DNA of 64,000 bases from Pteria penguin (GCA_035048485.1 CM068583.1:66587306-66651305); one strand, 5' to 3'; positions 1 to 12,990 are shown, counted from the stretch's first letter. Program-made: numbers and translations. The notes: generated by a model from the sequence alone, not told the origin.

Positions 1-81
1 CGCCATGCATGAAGATTTACACGCCTTAACTTAAAAAACAAAACTTCAGAAACATTAGTGAAAATCCCCCCGAACACCAAC

Positions 82-300
82 CTTTGAATCCATGCCTCCT
101 GTTCCCACTCTTGACCTTTCTCCAAACACGACAGAGGTCTGATGGAGTGAGGGACAGTAAGTTTCCAGGAGACGGGATCCTTCCCGACCAGGTGGTCCTG
201 TATAAATGCCATTGACGTCGGACATAAGGATGAGCAGATCTGCTTCTATCTCCACGGCCAGTCTCGCTGCCAAGCTATCGTTGTCCTTCAAACTCACCAC
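82..300 (-). CDS. ALDH18A1: P5CS coding exon 4 (glutamate kinase, nucleotide-binding part)
   Basis: 73 codons. Acceptor GACACAG before GTGGTGAGT, donor AAG|GTTGGT. Encodes [32 protein letters not shown] and [11 protein letters not shown]. The loop between ([20 protein letters not shown]) differs from vertebrates but keeps length roughly. Last exon visible before the left edge. Confidence 0.92.
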
Positions 301-640
301 CTGTGTCAATATTACTAATCATAACAATATCGTCTCTAGAAATTAGCTCCATTGATTATAATGTCAGGAAATTCTTCGTCTACTGTCTTGCATCATTAGA
401 AATACATAGAGGTGTTGTATACAATCTCATTGTCATTGCATTGTATGTATATTTTTGTCCTTTCAAGAGCGACCGTTTTGTACAATTTAAATTCTTATAC
501 GCTTATCAGCGATCAAATTGGGAGAGTCAAGAAAATGAATGAGTAAAAATTTGTGTATGCGCATTTTATCTGGCATAATTTTCTGATTACATGTACTAAA
601 AATAAATATAAAAAACATAACTCAAATTCATTTCCACGAG

Positions 641-673
<33 letters not shown>

Positions 674-3187
674 CGCTTCATTTGACACCCTTCTAAGTCC
701 ATGTAGTGCACGCAGTTTGTTGATCTATGCACCCCACCTGAAGAGGAACTTAGCCAAAAGACTGTACTCTCTTCGGCATATGTCGCCCCACCGTCGAAAA
801 ATCAGGCCGAAAAACAGCACTATTTATAGGAGAGCTTGAGTATCTCATACCTAATAAGTTTCATTAAATTATTTCAATAAATTTAGAAGAAGTCTATAAA
901 AGCTTATTATTACATACAAAAAGTACACATGCCCTTTTTCTTTTTTATTTATTTATTTATTTTTAATTTTTCTTCATCCCTACCAAGTTTGACCAAAATC
1001 CCTCCAGTAGTTCCGAAGAAGTCGACTATATGGGAAGTAGAGTGATCACAATAATTCACTTCAATTTTCGGCTAAGGTCAGCTAATAAAAACAGTGAAAT
1101 AAATTTTTATCTGTTTAGAGCAGATTTAGCACACAGACGGATCTAGATTTTTTTTATTTATTATTATTATTATTTTTTTTTTTTTTTTTTTGGAAAAGGG
1201 GCAGGGTTTGCAGCCTCCCATAGCTTAAATTTTGCACTATTCGGTCCGGAAAGGGGGTTGCAGCCCTTAAAATGGTAGAAAATTACCTTTTTTGGTATAA
1301 TTTTAAAACCAAAGGGGGTTGCATCCCCACACCCTTTCAAAATCCGCTTTTGTAGCAACTCCATCCATGAGGATGTATATATTACTTAGCAATACACAGC
1401 TTACAAAGATGAAACGAATTATAAACTAACTAACATAAAGCAAAGCAAAGAAAACGAAAATAAAATAAAGTAATAGTTACCTACATGACTTACCCCTTGT
1501 AAATCCTGATGCAGTCCCGGGGGAGGGGCCACAGCATCGTTTGTATTAAGTATAGGCACTATATTATGTTGTAGTAACTCGTCTAGAGTCCCGATGAGGT
1601 TCTTTTTGCTCTCGGTATGGTAAAAGTCAGGTTTGGTGATCAACACCTGCAAGTAGTAAATAGTTTCTCAGCGTAGGTTTCAATACAAATACAATGCAAA
1701 ATGTTTGAAAAAGATCGTTGTAAAAGTGGATATTAATTTATTAAGTAGATACATGTGTATTTACAGAATTTCCATAATTCACGGGGACACGGCGGTTTTT
1801 ACTGTCTCATCCGAAACACAGAACACCGGTGTGCCCAGGGCGATAGTCGAACCCGGGACCTATCAATCATGAGCCGAGCACCTTATCCACTAGGCCACAA
1901 CGGCTTACATATATATGATATAGTAATTGTGTTTATAATATTTTAATAATATTGTTGCACCTCATATATATTTTCTCACGTATGTAAATTCTCATATTTG
2001 TTATGCTAAAAGCATGTATTTGCTTAAAGCTAAATGGACCAACCATATAGTCTTCAAACTCTGTTTTCTATTTATACTCGTTATCTCGAAGTCATTGATT
2101 GTACAAACAAATTGTTTAACAATTAATCAATTATTCAAGCGGGGCTTACGGTAACGGCTGATTGTTTGACCGTGAAGCCATTTCACCTTGATCGACGATG
2201 ATTAGATAACTGGATTACATTGGCACGTGTTATTTTAATATGTGTTCATATCATTAGTTAAAACATCTTTATTTAGAGCAACTTAAATGGGTTGTAATCA
2301 TTTTTCCCCAGTTTGTAAATAATTAAATGAATTTAAAATATAAAAAAGGCTGATAATACGAGTTTTTTCCCTTTGATTACAGACTTGCCATTATGGTGAA
2401 AGAAGTTACGATTTGTTCGGTAGATAGATGCATTACATAGACGAAAAATAGGGAAGAATAATAAGTAAACGATACAAGTACATTTATATATTAATAACAG
2501 TGATCTAAAACGATTGTATAAGCAGCTGAAGTTTATCTCGAATTCCGGCCAAGTCGAAATATTTATTCTGGGCCCGTCGACTTCGACTTAACGAGTTTCA
2601 ACTGAATATATATATATACATATATGTATGTATGTATCGACAAATAAAACAATAAACTCAGGTGAAACTAGATATGTGAACTATATATTTACAAGTTGTA
2701 ATCAACAGATTATGAAAAGGAATGAATGTCTAGCTGTTAGTGTCCTGGCAAATGAAGCCAGAAAGGCACGTACAAATTGGTCCATATAAACACGTCCTAG
2801 TGCTATGTGGCAGTGAGTCATTGCACCACGGTGAACATTCATGGACCCTTTGTACGCAAGGGACTGATTAGGTAAAGGGTGGGCAGTAAATATCTCTTGT
2901 TTAATTAGTCACATCCGCTATAATGCCCTGAATATACAGACGACACTAGACTACATGCATATAGACTATAAAGCGGTGATCTGTGGCAATGGCATTCAAA
3001 ACAAAGCACCACGGTGGACATTTATGAAGCCATGAATCCGAGATGATGGAATTTGTACGTGCCAATAATACAACATTCATTCCTTAAATGAATATGTTAG
3101 TACCTGACGAAACGTTGTTTTCAACATAAGCTGTCTGATTAAATCAACTCTTAAAGTTAATACATTTATATTTAATTTTCTATATAC

Positions 3188-3231
<44 letters not shown>

Positions 3232-4584
3232 TCCATCTAACTCGTTGATGATTGTCATAGTAATTGATCATTTCGGTACTGAACATTATACAGATACTAT
3301 TTTATCTGGGTGGTAATATAAGTAGTCATTAAGAATATTTCAATTTCATCCTTATAAATTGTAATATTTCATAGGACAGTAACCTGAGCAGTTTTCACTC
3401 CATATTGGTTATACATGGCCTCATATAATGACATCAGCCCACTCTGGCCGACTGCTGCGCATGCTCGAGGTTCGACAAAAGATCGTCCGTTCAAAGTAGA
3501 TTGTTTAGTGAGGGTCTGACGCATGCTCATTGACATGATCATCTCTTGCTGCATTTTTTGTTTGCCGAATGCAATGGCACCGCTGGTCACCATTATAACT
3601 TGTTTTCCCATGTTGTGAAGCTCGCACGTCTGAATTGGAAGATTTTGTTAAATTAAAAATGTAACGAAACAGCCCACGATATAATGCCTATCACGATACA
3701 TTTTGTAATTAAGAAATCAGGCTTATAGTTTACTACTTCGAATTCGTGAAGTATCAAGAAGAGAGAGAGAGAGAGAGAGAGAACTTGAATTAGGAATGAG
3801 TTACAACTAAATACAAAAATGTCTGAAAGTTACTTTGATAATTTACTAAGAATGCTTTGAACGATGTATTCCGTTAGAAACAATTATATTTATCATAAAA
3901 ACTGTTATCTCTTTTTAATAATATAGAAATATACCATAGGTAAAATACTTTGTCTAATCATTGGATCTCATATTTGTCATATCGGTTGCTTTGGAAAACT
4001 CTAAATCTTACGTTTAAACTCGTCTTCCACAATACCACGTGAAACGTACGCGTCACTAGAAAGATTTTATGACATAAAGTAACTAGAAATAAGTAGCAAG
4101 AACAACACTGTATGGTACATATCTTATTGCTAATGTAGTATATGGGTGTAGCTGTAATGGTTCTCACCTGTTCTACGATAGACGCCAGTCTACCTAATGC
4201 TAATCCGCACTCATCGTCTCGGGTTATCACTGCGCTACCAAGTTTCACTATAATCCTATTGGATCTTATTAAATCACTGCGCGACAGGTAACTGGACAGA
4301 TGAGTAGATGAACTTTGATCATTCGAGAAGGCTACTTTGCCTGCAGAATGTCGCCTGAACACTTTTCTGGCATTATTTGAGATACCTCGCCTAACACACT
4401 GCTGTCCTATACTCTTAGCTAATGATGAGTGTATGACGTCATTTCGGCATATTGTCCCTGTGATGTAACTGTGTGTCCTTGACCTCCACAAAGGACAGCT
4501 TTTAGTTCCTGATTTCCAAAGCGGGCAAGCATTTCGTTGAAACATGATGTCAAATTTCTTTAAAATACTGAAATATATAGGCAT
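82..4584 (-). CDS. ALDH18A1: delta-1-pyrroline-5-carboxylate synthase (P5CS), 5' part, four coding exons; continues past left edge
   Basis: Bifunctional mitochondrial enzyme making delta-1-pyrroline-5-carboxylate from glutamate (glutamate 5-kinase then gamma-glutamyl phosphate reductase), feeding proline and ornithine synthesis. Only the N-terminal kinase half is here. Exons in transcript order: 4168-4584, 3384-3629, 1494-1646, 82-300; all junctions are GT-AG and keep frame. In order they encode an N-terminal leader, the kinase start ([20 protein letters not shown]), [55 protein letters not shown] and [11 protein letters not shown]. These match the animal P5CS family from memory and are distinct from bacterial ProB by the leader and the [16 protein letters not shown] segment. 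The reductase half should lie left of position 1. Confidence 0.95.
301..1493 (-). other. P5CS intron 3
   Basis: Intron with an (AAT)n run at 642-671, a poly-T stretch near 1172-1191 and AT-rich unique-looking sequence. No gene seen; the short open frames in it are not supported. Confidence 0.8.
1494..1646 (-). CDS. ALDH18A1: P5CS coding exon 3 (glutamate kinase core)
   Basis: 51 codons. Acceptor TTGCAG, donor GGG|GTAAGT. Encodes [20 protein letters not shown] and [15 protein letters not shown] then DLQG. In mammals this exon end carries alternative donors that add two residues (established knowledge); here the next downstream GT is 9 nt away, so the mammalian two-residue choice is not evident. 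Confidence 0.92.
1781..1907 (-). mobile_element. truncated tRNA-headed SINE (family 1)
   Basis: Reads on the minus strand as the tRNA-like head of the family-1 SINE: GCCGTTGTGGCCTAGTGG (A-box region), GGTTCGACTAT (degenerate B box), then the CTGTCTCATCCGAAA block on the plus strand. The 3' half and the CAATCAATC tail are missing. Confidence 0.75.
3190..3229. repeat. (TG)n microsatellite
   Basis: About 20 uninterrupted GT dinucleotides in P5CS intron 2. Confidence 0.98.
3384..3629 (-). CDS. ALDH18A1: P5CS coding exon 2 (glutamate kinase core)
   Basis: 82 codons. Acceptor ATTCAG before ACG TGC GAG; donor CAG|GTTACT. Encodes [16 protein letters not shown] and [17 protein letters not shown], the substrate-binding core of the kinase. 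The linker between them is shorter than in vertebrates as I recall them. Confidence 0.92.
3630..4167 (-). other. P5CS intron 1
   Basis: Short intron with a (GA)n run at 3760-3782; otherwise nothing recognised. Confidence 0.8.
4168..4584 (-). CDS. ALDH18A1: P5CS first coding exon (mitochondrial leader and start of glutamate kinase domain)
   Basis: Open frame starts with ATG at 4584 or, 13 codons in, ATG at 4545; the second gives a leader ([13 protein letters not shown]...) rich in R, K, S and poor in acid residues, as expected of a mitochondrial presequence, but the sequence does not decide between them. Ends VEQ with donor CAG|GTGAGA at 4168. Conserved kinase residues begin at [10 protein letters not shown]. 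No upstream acceptor or 5' UTR intron could be established. A tandem array begins about 75 bp upstream of the longer start. Confidence 0.88.
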
Positions 4585-4659
4585 TCTTCAAGTTGTGGTT
4601 ATGTTTTTAAAATATCTCACACAATTAAAATTTAAGGTAAATTGGAAATTCAATGGCGT

Positions 4660-4850
4660 GTACTTAAGTCCTATGTAGATGCTTGTAATCTTACATGTCC
4701 AGTTACATGTACTTGTGCCCTATGTAAATGCTGGTAATCTTACATGTCCAGTTACATGTACTTATGCCCTATGTAGATGCTGGTAATCTTACATGTCCAG
4801 TTACATGTACTTATGCCCTATGTACATGTTGGTAATCTTACATGTCCGAA
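4660..4850. repeat. 49-bp minisatellite, about 4 copies
   Basis: Four near-identical units built on CCTATGTAGATGC and TCTTACATGTCCAGTTACAT. It lies 75-270 bp upstream of the P5CS start codon, so it is in the promoter, 5' UTR or a 5' intron. Confidence 0.9.
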
Positions 4851-4859
4851 ACGACAAGC

Positions 4860-7555
4860 TCTGATGCCAAAGTCTGCCTTGACACAGGACCTTCAAACCA
4901 AAGTCTACCTTGACACGGGACCTTCATAACAAAGTCTACCTTGACATGGGAACTTCTTACCAAAGTCTACCTTGATATGGGGCCTTCATACCAAAGTCAA
5001 CTTTGACACAGGATCTTCATACTAAAGTCTACCGTCGTGTTAAAGTCTACTTTGACACCGGACATTCGTGCTTCACTTCTTTGACACCGGACCTTCGTGC
5101 TAAGGTCTACCGTGACACCGGACCTTCGTGCTACACTTCTTTGACACCGGACCTTCGTGCTAAGGTCTACCGTGACACCGGACCTTCGTGCTAAAGTCTA
5201 CCGTGACTGTGACACCGGAACTTCGTGCTAAAGTCTATCGTGACTGTGACACCGGATCATTGTGCTAAAGTCTACTTTGACATCGAACGTTCGTGCTAAG
5301 TCTACCGTGACACCGGACCTTCGTGCTAAAGTCTACCGTGACTGTGACATCGGACACTGGTACTTCCTGCTAAAGTCTACTTTGATACTGGACCTTCGTG
5401 CTAAAATCTACTGTGACACCGGACCTTCGTGCTAATGTCTACCGTGACATCGGACCTTCGTGCCAGTCTACCGTGACACCGGACCTTCGTGCTAAAGTCT
5501 ACCTTGACTGTGACACCGCATCTTCGTGCTAAAGTCCACTGTGACACCGAACCTTCGTGCTAAAGTCTACCGTGACTGTGACACCGGACCTTCGTGCCAA
5601 AGTCTACCGTGACACTGGACCTTCGTGCTAAAGTCTACTGTGACACCGGACCTTCGTGCTAAAGTCTACTGTGACACCGGACCTTCGTGCCAAAATCTAC
5701 CATGACACCGAACCTTCCTGCTAAAGTCTACCGTGAATGTGAAACCGGACTTTCGTGCTAAAGTCTACTTTGACACTGAACTTACGTGCTTAAGTCTACC
5801 GTGACACCGGAACTTCGTGCTAAAGTCTACCGTGACTGTGACACCGGACCTTCGTGTCAAAGTCTACCGTGACTGTGGTACTGGACCTTCGTGCCAACGT
5901 CTACCGTGACAAAGGACCTTCGTGCTAGAGTTTACTGTGACACCGGACCTTCGTGCTAAAGTCTACCGTGACTGTGGCACTGGACCTTCGTGCCAACGTC
6001 TACCGTGACAAAGGACCTTCGTGCTAGAGTTTACTGTGACACCGGACCTTCGTGCTAGAGTCTACTGTGACACCGGTACTTCCTGCTAAAGTCTACTTTG
6101 ATACTGGACCTTCGTGCTAAAATCTACTGTGACACCGGACCTTCGTGCTAATGTCTACCGTGACATCGGACCTTCGTGCCAGTCTACCGTGACACCGGAC
6201 CTTCGTGCTAAAGTCTACCTTGACTGTGACACCGCATCTTCGTGCTAAAGTCCACTGTGACACCGAACCTTCGTGCTAAAGTCTACCGTGACTGTGACAC
6301 CGGACCTTCGTGCCAAAGTCTACCGTGACACTGGACCTTCGTGCTAAAGTCTACTGTGACACCGGACCTTCGTGCCAAAATCTACCATGACACCGGACCT
6401 TCCTGCTAAAGTCTACCGTGAATGTGAAACCGGACTTTCGTGCTAAAGTCTACTTTGACACTGAACCTACGTGCTTAAGTCTACCGTGACACCGGAACTT
6501 CGTGCTAAAGTCTACCGTGACTGTGACACCGGACCTTCGTGTCAAAGTCTACCGTGACTGTGGTACTGGACCTTCGTGCCAACGTCTACCGTGACAAAGG
6601 ACCTTCGTGCTAGAGTTTACTGTGACACCGGACCTTCGTGCTAAAGTCTACCGTGACTGTGGCACTGGACCTTCGTGCCAACGTCTACCGTGACAAAGGA
6701 CCTTCGTGCTAGAGTTTACTGTGACACCGGACCTTCGTGCTAGAGTCTACTGTGACACCGGTACTTCCTGCTAAAGTCTACTTTGATACTGGACCTTCGT
6801 GCTAAAATCTACTGTGACACCGGACCTTCGTGCTAATGTCTACCGTGACATCGGACCTTCGTGCCAGTCTACCGTGACACCGGACCTTCGTGCTAAAGTC
6901 TACCTTGACTGTGACACCGCATCTTCGTGCTAAAGTCCACTGTGACACCGAACCTTCGTGCTAAAGTCTACCGTGACTGTGACACCGGACCTTCGTGCCA
7001 AAGTCTACCGTGACACTGGACCTTCGTGCTAAAGTCTACTGTGACACCGGACCTTCGTGCTAAAGTCTACTGTGACACCGGACCTTCGTGCCAAAATCTA
7101 CCATGACACCGGACCTTCCTGCTAAAGTCTACCGTGGATGTGAAACCGGACTTTCGTGCTAAAGTCTACTTTGACACTGAACCTACGTGCTTAAGTCTAC
7201 CGTGACACCGGAACTTCGTGCTAAAGTCTACCGTGACTGTGACACCGGACCTTCGTGTCAAAGTCTACTGTTACACCGGACCTTCGTGCTAAAGTCTACC
7301 GTGACACCGGATCTTCGTGCTAAAGTATACTTTGACACCGGCCCTTCGTGCTAAAATCTACTTTGACACCGGATCTTCGTGCTAAAGTCTACCTTGACAC
7401 CGGCCCTTCGTGCTAAAATCTACTTTGACACCGGACCTTCGCGCTAAAGTCTACCGTGACTGTGACACCGGACCTTCGTGCTAAAGTCTACTATGACACC
7501 GGACCTTCGTGCTAAAGTCTACTATGACACCGGATCTTAGTACCAAAGACTACAG
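4860..7555. repeat. ~31-36 bp minisatellite with ~0.7 kb higher-order period
   Basis: Units built on ACCTTCGTGCTAAAGTCTAC with CGTGACACCGG; some units carry an extra TGACTG insertion. The rare variant GGTACTTCCTGC recurs at about 5361, 6076 and 6759, and the variants around it recur in the same order, so blocks of about 20 units were duplicated as ~0.7 kb segments. The left end (4860-5040) is the most diverged. Immediately 5' of P5CS. Confidence 0.95.
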
Positions 7556-8424
7556 TGGTATCTTGGTAATTATTGTATTATTCAGAAGACAGGAATAGAT
7601 CACGATATTAAACAAGGTGACATTACGATTTTCATTTTACTCTTATAAATGAACACACCCCTGAAAGTAATGCCTTACCACCACCAAAAATACCAATAAT
7701 AATAATAATAATAATAATAATTACAACAACAACATTAATAATAATTAATCAGAAATTCACATAACCAATTGATAAAACGACGAAATAATTCAAATTTGCA
7801 TAAAACACTTATGACTATAAAACATACCTTGGTGTGTATAAACCAAACTCGATTCCTTCTCCACCATGTCAAAAGATAAGGTGAATTTATCTTTGTTTCC
7901 TATATAGGTCTGATAATGGACTTATAGGTACTTAGAGATAATTTTTCACGATATAAAATCATGACAAAATAATCCAGTCATTGCCATTAGAACCGTGACA
8001 TATACAAAAACAAGGACTTTGTACTCCAAGTTTGCACTTTGGCTGCAGAATATCAATAAATTTGTATAAACTGACATTTATCTCTTCCTCGATACAAAGT
8101 CTACCCCTATAATTTATACCACTTTCATTCCATATACTCTGTGATAATGTAATCATTGGGACTATCACCTCTATTTTCGGTGATTTAGAGTTGACCCTTG
8201 ATCGTCATTAGGTCAAGGTATTGACAAAATTTTAAGGTGTTAGGCCACAAGTTTTGGTTGATTGCAGGTAAAGAGCACAAGAAAGATAACCGAGGTTTGG
8301 TAACAGCGAGTTCAACATCACACGTTTGATTAAATGGAGTAATACCACTGATTGGTAGAGGCGCCATAAAGATTTGTATGTAAACAGTCGCAACAACATC
8401 ATTTACCAAGATGTGACAGAACCT
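7556..8424. other. intergenic, no gene seen
   Basis: Contains an (AAT)n run near 7698-7720 and AT-rich sequence. Two short minus-strand frames (7959-8409) show no family signature. Confidence 0.6.
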
Positions 8425-8664
8425 GATGTCGCTTAGTGGATGAGGTGTCCGCCCGCCTCATATCAACAGGTCCCGGGTTCGTCTCCCGCCATGGGCACAC
8501 CGGCGTCCTTTCTTTCGAATGAGACATTTTTTCTGTGACATGTAAGAGATCCATCATTGCTTCTGGTGAGTTCGATTAAAAGGTACAAATTTCTTTGCAA
8601 TGCACAAGGCAGACGTCACCATATAAAACAATCCTGGAGTGACGTAAAACAATAATCCATCAAT
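8425..8664 (+). mobile_element. diverged family-1 SINE
   Basis: tRNA-like head with GTCGCTTAGTGGATGAGG and B box GGTTCGTCTCC, then the family body (GAGACA block, AGATCCATCATTGCTTC, GCAGACGTCACCATATA, GTGACGTAAAACAATAATC). Several point differences from the younger copies make it an old insertion. Confidence 0.8.
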
Positions 8665-8829
8665 GTTTATGTGGTAGTAAGTTTTAAAAGAAGTTTAGTA
8701 TTAGAAATATACCCATCGCTCGCTATTAGGCTTTGGTGGACTTTACCATGAATTTACAGACATAACTGCTTGGGATGGCGTAACAAACACTGGTATATAG
8801 TAATTTATTTATCATAAGCAATACAGCTC

Positions 8830-10275
8830 ATAGATCAGATATATGAATACATATCACATTATATACATATACATAAGGTCAGTCACATAAACATTAATAA
8901 GTTGAATACATAAACAAATGTAGATAATGACATTTAGGTAGTACATCAAACAGAATATAAAACGAAAATATTCCTGTATGTTTACACATTTTTCCTCATG
9001 TTTAACAAATTTACCAAAGATTCTTTTGTACTGTTTGTGTTTAAAAATTGAACTAGTTTGAAGACAGAGGGTCTACGATAATAATAAGGTTTCAAAAATT
9101 TTACACGAAGGTTATGATAGTAGGGACATTTCAAGATAAAGTGAAATTCATCTTCAATTTCGGATTTACAAATTGGACAAGTGCGTCTCTGCAGAGGTAT
9201 ATTTTTGTAACGGCTAACTTCAATATATAAACAATGTGAAGAAAGTCGTATTTTGCTATGTTACTTGTGCTGATTATGAATAGGCTTTACCAGATACGGC
9301 TGTAACGAAATTTGATCGATGTGTGTATACAAAGAGCATTTAGATGAGGTGTTAATATCAGACAAAATTAATTGTTTATAAATATCCATAAGTCTATCTT
9401 TTGCATTGGCAATAATATGTTTGTCATCAATATTTGTATCATATAACCATAAATTATTTAAACCCAGTTCTGATAAATGTTATATACATCTGAAACCCAA
9501 TTCTTACACTTGGGTCAGTCTCTAAATTCAGTCAGAGTGCTAGCCGCTAGTAGTGGCCTAAATGAATGATACGGAGTAAATATCTAAAATACATAAACAT
9601 TAACATTAAGCAAACGTTATGTTTTATGTTTATATATGTAAGATATTTGCTCCATTTGATGCCGAAATGCGTAGAATTATGTCGGCCATTCAGTTTATCA
9701 GAATTGCAAGTTTACGCAACGTAAGGAATTATGGCGATATCATTCATATAGGACCACTATTTGCGGCTATCAGAGTGCATGAGTTTAAGCCAATATTTTA
9801 TGATTTTCAAATTCCTGGAACAAATGAGAGGTATTTTTCCAGGTTCACAATATATCACGGTATTTGGTGTAGATCTTTTAACAACTAAAATACATTTACA
9901 AAAATCTAAATGAACTTTTTCTCTATCTGGGGCAGGATGTAATCCCCAGATTTCGCAACCGTAATAAGCGACACTGCGGTAGCTATGTATGTGTCAAATA
10001 CAGAGAAAAGCGTTGTATAATTAAAAGAAAGATTTACGCAGCTTTCCTGCATTGTAAAGATAGTTGCTTTTGTGTTTTATGAAATTTTAAATCATAATTC
10101 AATAAAATACCAAGGTAGCAAAATTCATCAACTACATCTATATTTACACCATCAAAAATCCATTGTTCATTTTGTTTTACAGTACCGCCGTTCCTAAAAA
10201 CCATGATTTTTGTTTTAGAAACATTAACAGTTAATGCCCATTTTATGTAATATGCATACATATATGTCAACGGAA
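8830..10275 (-). mobile_element. decayed non-LTR retrotransposon (LINE), 3' half of reverse transcriptase ORF
   Basis: Minus-strand frames, interrupted by stops and shifts, read in order: KTKIMVFRNGG, DEFCYLGILLNYDLKF (RT palm/thumb region) at 10034-10270, then YGCEIWGLHPAPDREKVHLD and NTVIYCEPGKIPL around 9780-9975, then RRTCPICKSEIEDEFHFILK around 9130-9190. The last is the C-x2-C-x8-H-x4-C knuckle typical of LINE ORF2 C-termini. A decayed 5'-truncated copy; the exact clade was not determined. Ends are approximate. Confidence 0.85.
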
Positions 10276-10641
10276 GCTATAGACTGAAAACTATCAAACA
10301 TAATAAGACCTATGTTGGTCAATAATGGAAAAATATTGTCATTTGTATGACAAAACTGGACCATTAATAAGAAATAAATACATAAAGCTTACCTGTCGGT
10401 ATCCACCGCCTCTGTGTTTAATGTTGCATCATCCAGTAGATGATTGCATCAGCTTGTTAATGTCGGCCGTACATCATCTTTAATTCGCTGAACAAAGAAC
10501 ACGTATTGGCAACGATCAAGTCAAACAGAATGTACGCAAGTCTGGACGTCAAGCTACATCGTATTGATTGCAAAATGACACAGGTGGTATTACAAGAAAA
10601 GGAAAAAGGGGGTACACTTTCTTCCAAAGAAGAACAATTAA

Positions 10642-10674
<33 letters not shown>

Positions 10675-11250
10675 ATTATATGCGAGACAACTGGCTAGAT
10701 ACTTATCAATACTGATTTAGTAGTAAAACATTATAGTTAATGATGCGCGACGATAAAACACAATCGCAGCAGGTCAACGTATTCGTTTTTGTATCATGAT
10801 TTTGTTGGGGTTTTTTTCATGCTGAGGCACTCATCAAGTGCATACAACACAGGGTCAACACACGCGCGAGTGTCTGTAACATAACATACGGTAGACTACG
10901 ACTTGAAATCGCATAACATACGATTAACTTCGACTTGAAGTAGCATAACATGCCAAAGAGTAGGACATGAAATGACAGCATACGATAGACTACGACGCAT
11001 TCGATCGTGGAGTTTTTATCCAGCATTCGATCATGGATTTTTACCTTTATTAGCCAAGTACAGCCTGCGAGCGAAATCAGCTGTCGGGCGATTGCACTAG
11101 TCAAAATTTGACATGTTCCTCGTAATAAAGCTACAATTTTATCGTCATTGAACTAGTAGAAACGAAGAGATCTAGTTCATCATTAGTAGCTGACCAAACC
11201 ATATACTGCTTAAGTTCCATAACAATTCATACAGTATCAATGACGACAAT
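10276..11250. other. intergenic, no gene seen
   Basis: Holds an (AAT)n run near 10639-10675; the rest shows no family or repeat I recognise. Confidence 0.6.
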
Positions 11251-11760
11251 GCGATGAGAGATATAAACAAGAACATAACTAAACACTGTGTGTCTACTGT
11301 CACTAAACACTGTGTGTCTACTGTCACTAAACACTGTGTGTCTACTGTCACTAAACACTGTGTGTCTACTGTCACTAAACACTCTGTGTCTACTGTCACT
11401 AAACATCTTGTGATTATTGTTACAAAACATCTTGTGGTTACTTTACTAAACATCTTGTGGTTACAGTTACTAAACATCTTGTGGTATACTGTTACTAAAC
11501 ATCTTGTGATTACTGTTACTTAAACACTGTGGTTACTGTAATTAACATCTTGTGTTACTGTACCTAAACATCTTGTGGTTATTGTACATTATTAAACATT
11601 AATTGGTTACCGTAACTAAACATCTTATGGTTACTGTTACTAAACATCTTGTAGTATACTGTTATTAACATTTTGTGGGTACTGAACATTACTTAACATC
11701 TTGTGGTTACTGTAACTAAACATCTTGTGGTTACTGTTACTAAACATTTTGTGGTTACTG

Positions 11761-11930
11761 GGGCAGGCGTGGTGTAGTGGTTAAGCGCTTGCCTTGAGGC
11801 GCCGACGATCCGGGCTCGATTCCCGGGTTGCTCCACTATGTCTAAGAGGTTGGTAACCTCCTGCTTCCATGTCGCGATATAACTGAAATATTGTTGAAAG
11901 CGACGTAAAACACCAATCAACCAACCAACC
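11761..11930 (+). mobile_element. family-2 tRNA-headed SINE nested in the minisatellite
   Basis: Head GGGGCAGGCGTGGTGTAGTGG (A-box part GTGTAGTGGTTAAGCG), B box GGCTCGATTCC, body with AGAGGTTGGTAACCTCC and CATGTCGCGATATAACTGA, tail CAATCAACCAACC. It ends in short CAAC repeats. Same family as 15437-15604 but opposite strand. Confidence 0.88.
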
Positions 11931-12990
11931 ATCTTGTGGTTACTGTAACTAAACATCTTGTGGTTACTGTAACTAAACATCTTGTGGTTACAGTTACTGA
12001 ACATCTTGTGGCTACTATTACAAAACATTTTGTGGTTACTGTTAACAAATATCCTGTGGTTACATTAACTAAACATTTGTGGATAATGCTACTAAACATC
12101 TAGTGGTTACTTCATTAAACATCTTGTAGTTACTTTTACTAAACATCTTGTTGTTACTGTTTCTAAACATCTTGTGGTATACTGTCACTAAACATCTTGT
12201 GGTTACTGTAACTAAACATCTTGTGGTTACTGTAACTAAACATATTGTGGTTACTGTTACTAAACATCTTGTAGTTATTGTTTCTAAACATCTTGTGGTT
12301 ACTGTTACTAAATATCCTATGGTTACATTAACAAAACATTTGTAGGTAATGTGGCTATTTTACCAAACATCTTGTATTACTTCACTAAACATCTTGTAGT
12401 TATTATTACTAAACACCTTGTGGTTACTGTTTCTAAACATCTTGCAGTATAGTAACTAAACATCTTGTGGTATACTGTTACTAAACATCTTGTGGTATAC
12501 TGTTACTAAACATCTTGTGGTATAGTTACTAAACATTTTGTGGTTACTGTTACTAAACATCTTGTGGTTTCTGTTTCTAAACATCTTGTGGTATACTGTT
12601 ACTAAACATCTTGTGGTATAGTTACTAAACATTTTTTGGTTACTGTTACTAAACATCTTGTGGTTTCTGTTTCTAAACATCTTGTGGTATACTGTTACTA
12701 AACATCTTGTGGTATAGTTACTAAACATCTTGTGGTTACTGTTACTAAACATCTTGCGGTATACTGTTACTAAACATCTTGTGGTTTCTGTTTCTAAACA
12801 TCTTGTGGTATAGTTACTAAACATCTTGCGGTATACTGTTACTAAACATCTTGTGGTATACTGTTACTAAACATCCTGTGGTTTCTGTTTCTAAACATCT
12901 TGTGGTATAGTTACTAAACATCTTGTGGTTATTGTTACTAAACATCTTGTGGTATACTGTTACTAAACATCTTGTGGTATACTGTTACTA

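Larger units (their letters stand above)
1647..3383 (-). other. P5CS intron 2
   Basis: Holds a truncated SINE (1781-1907), a (TG)n microsatellite (3190-3229), and a diffuse pair of related segments near 2720-2860 and 3005-3090 sharing ACCACGGTG and, in inverted order, GGCACGTACAAATT. No coding sequence recognised. Confidence 0.75.

Noticed and set aside
11172..12824. Repeat frames with VTKHLV and CLVTVTTR on both strands
   Set aside because: Product of a 24-bp tandem repeat; the frames stop wherever 25-bp units appear.
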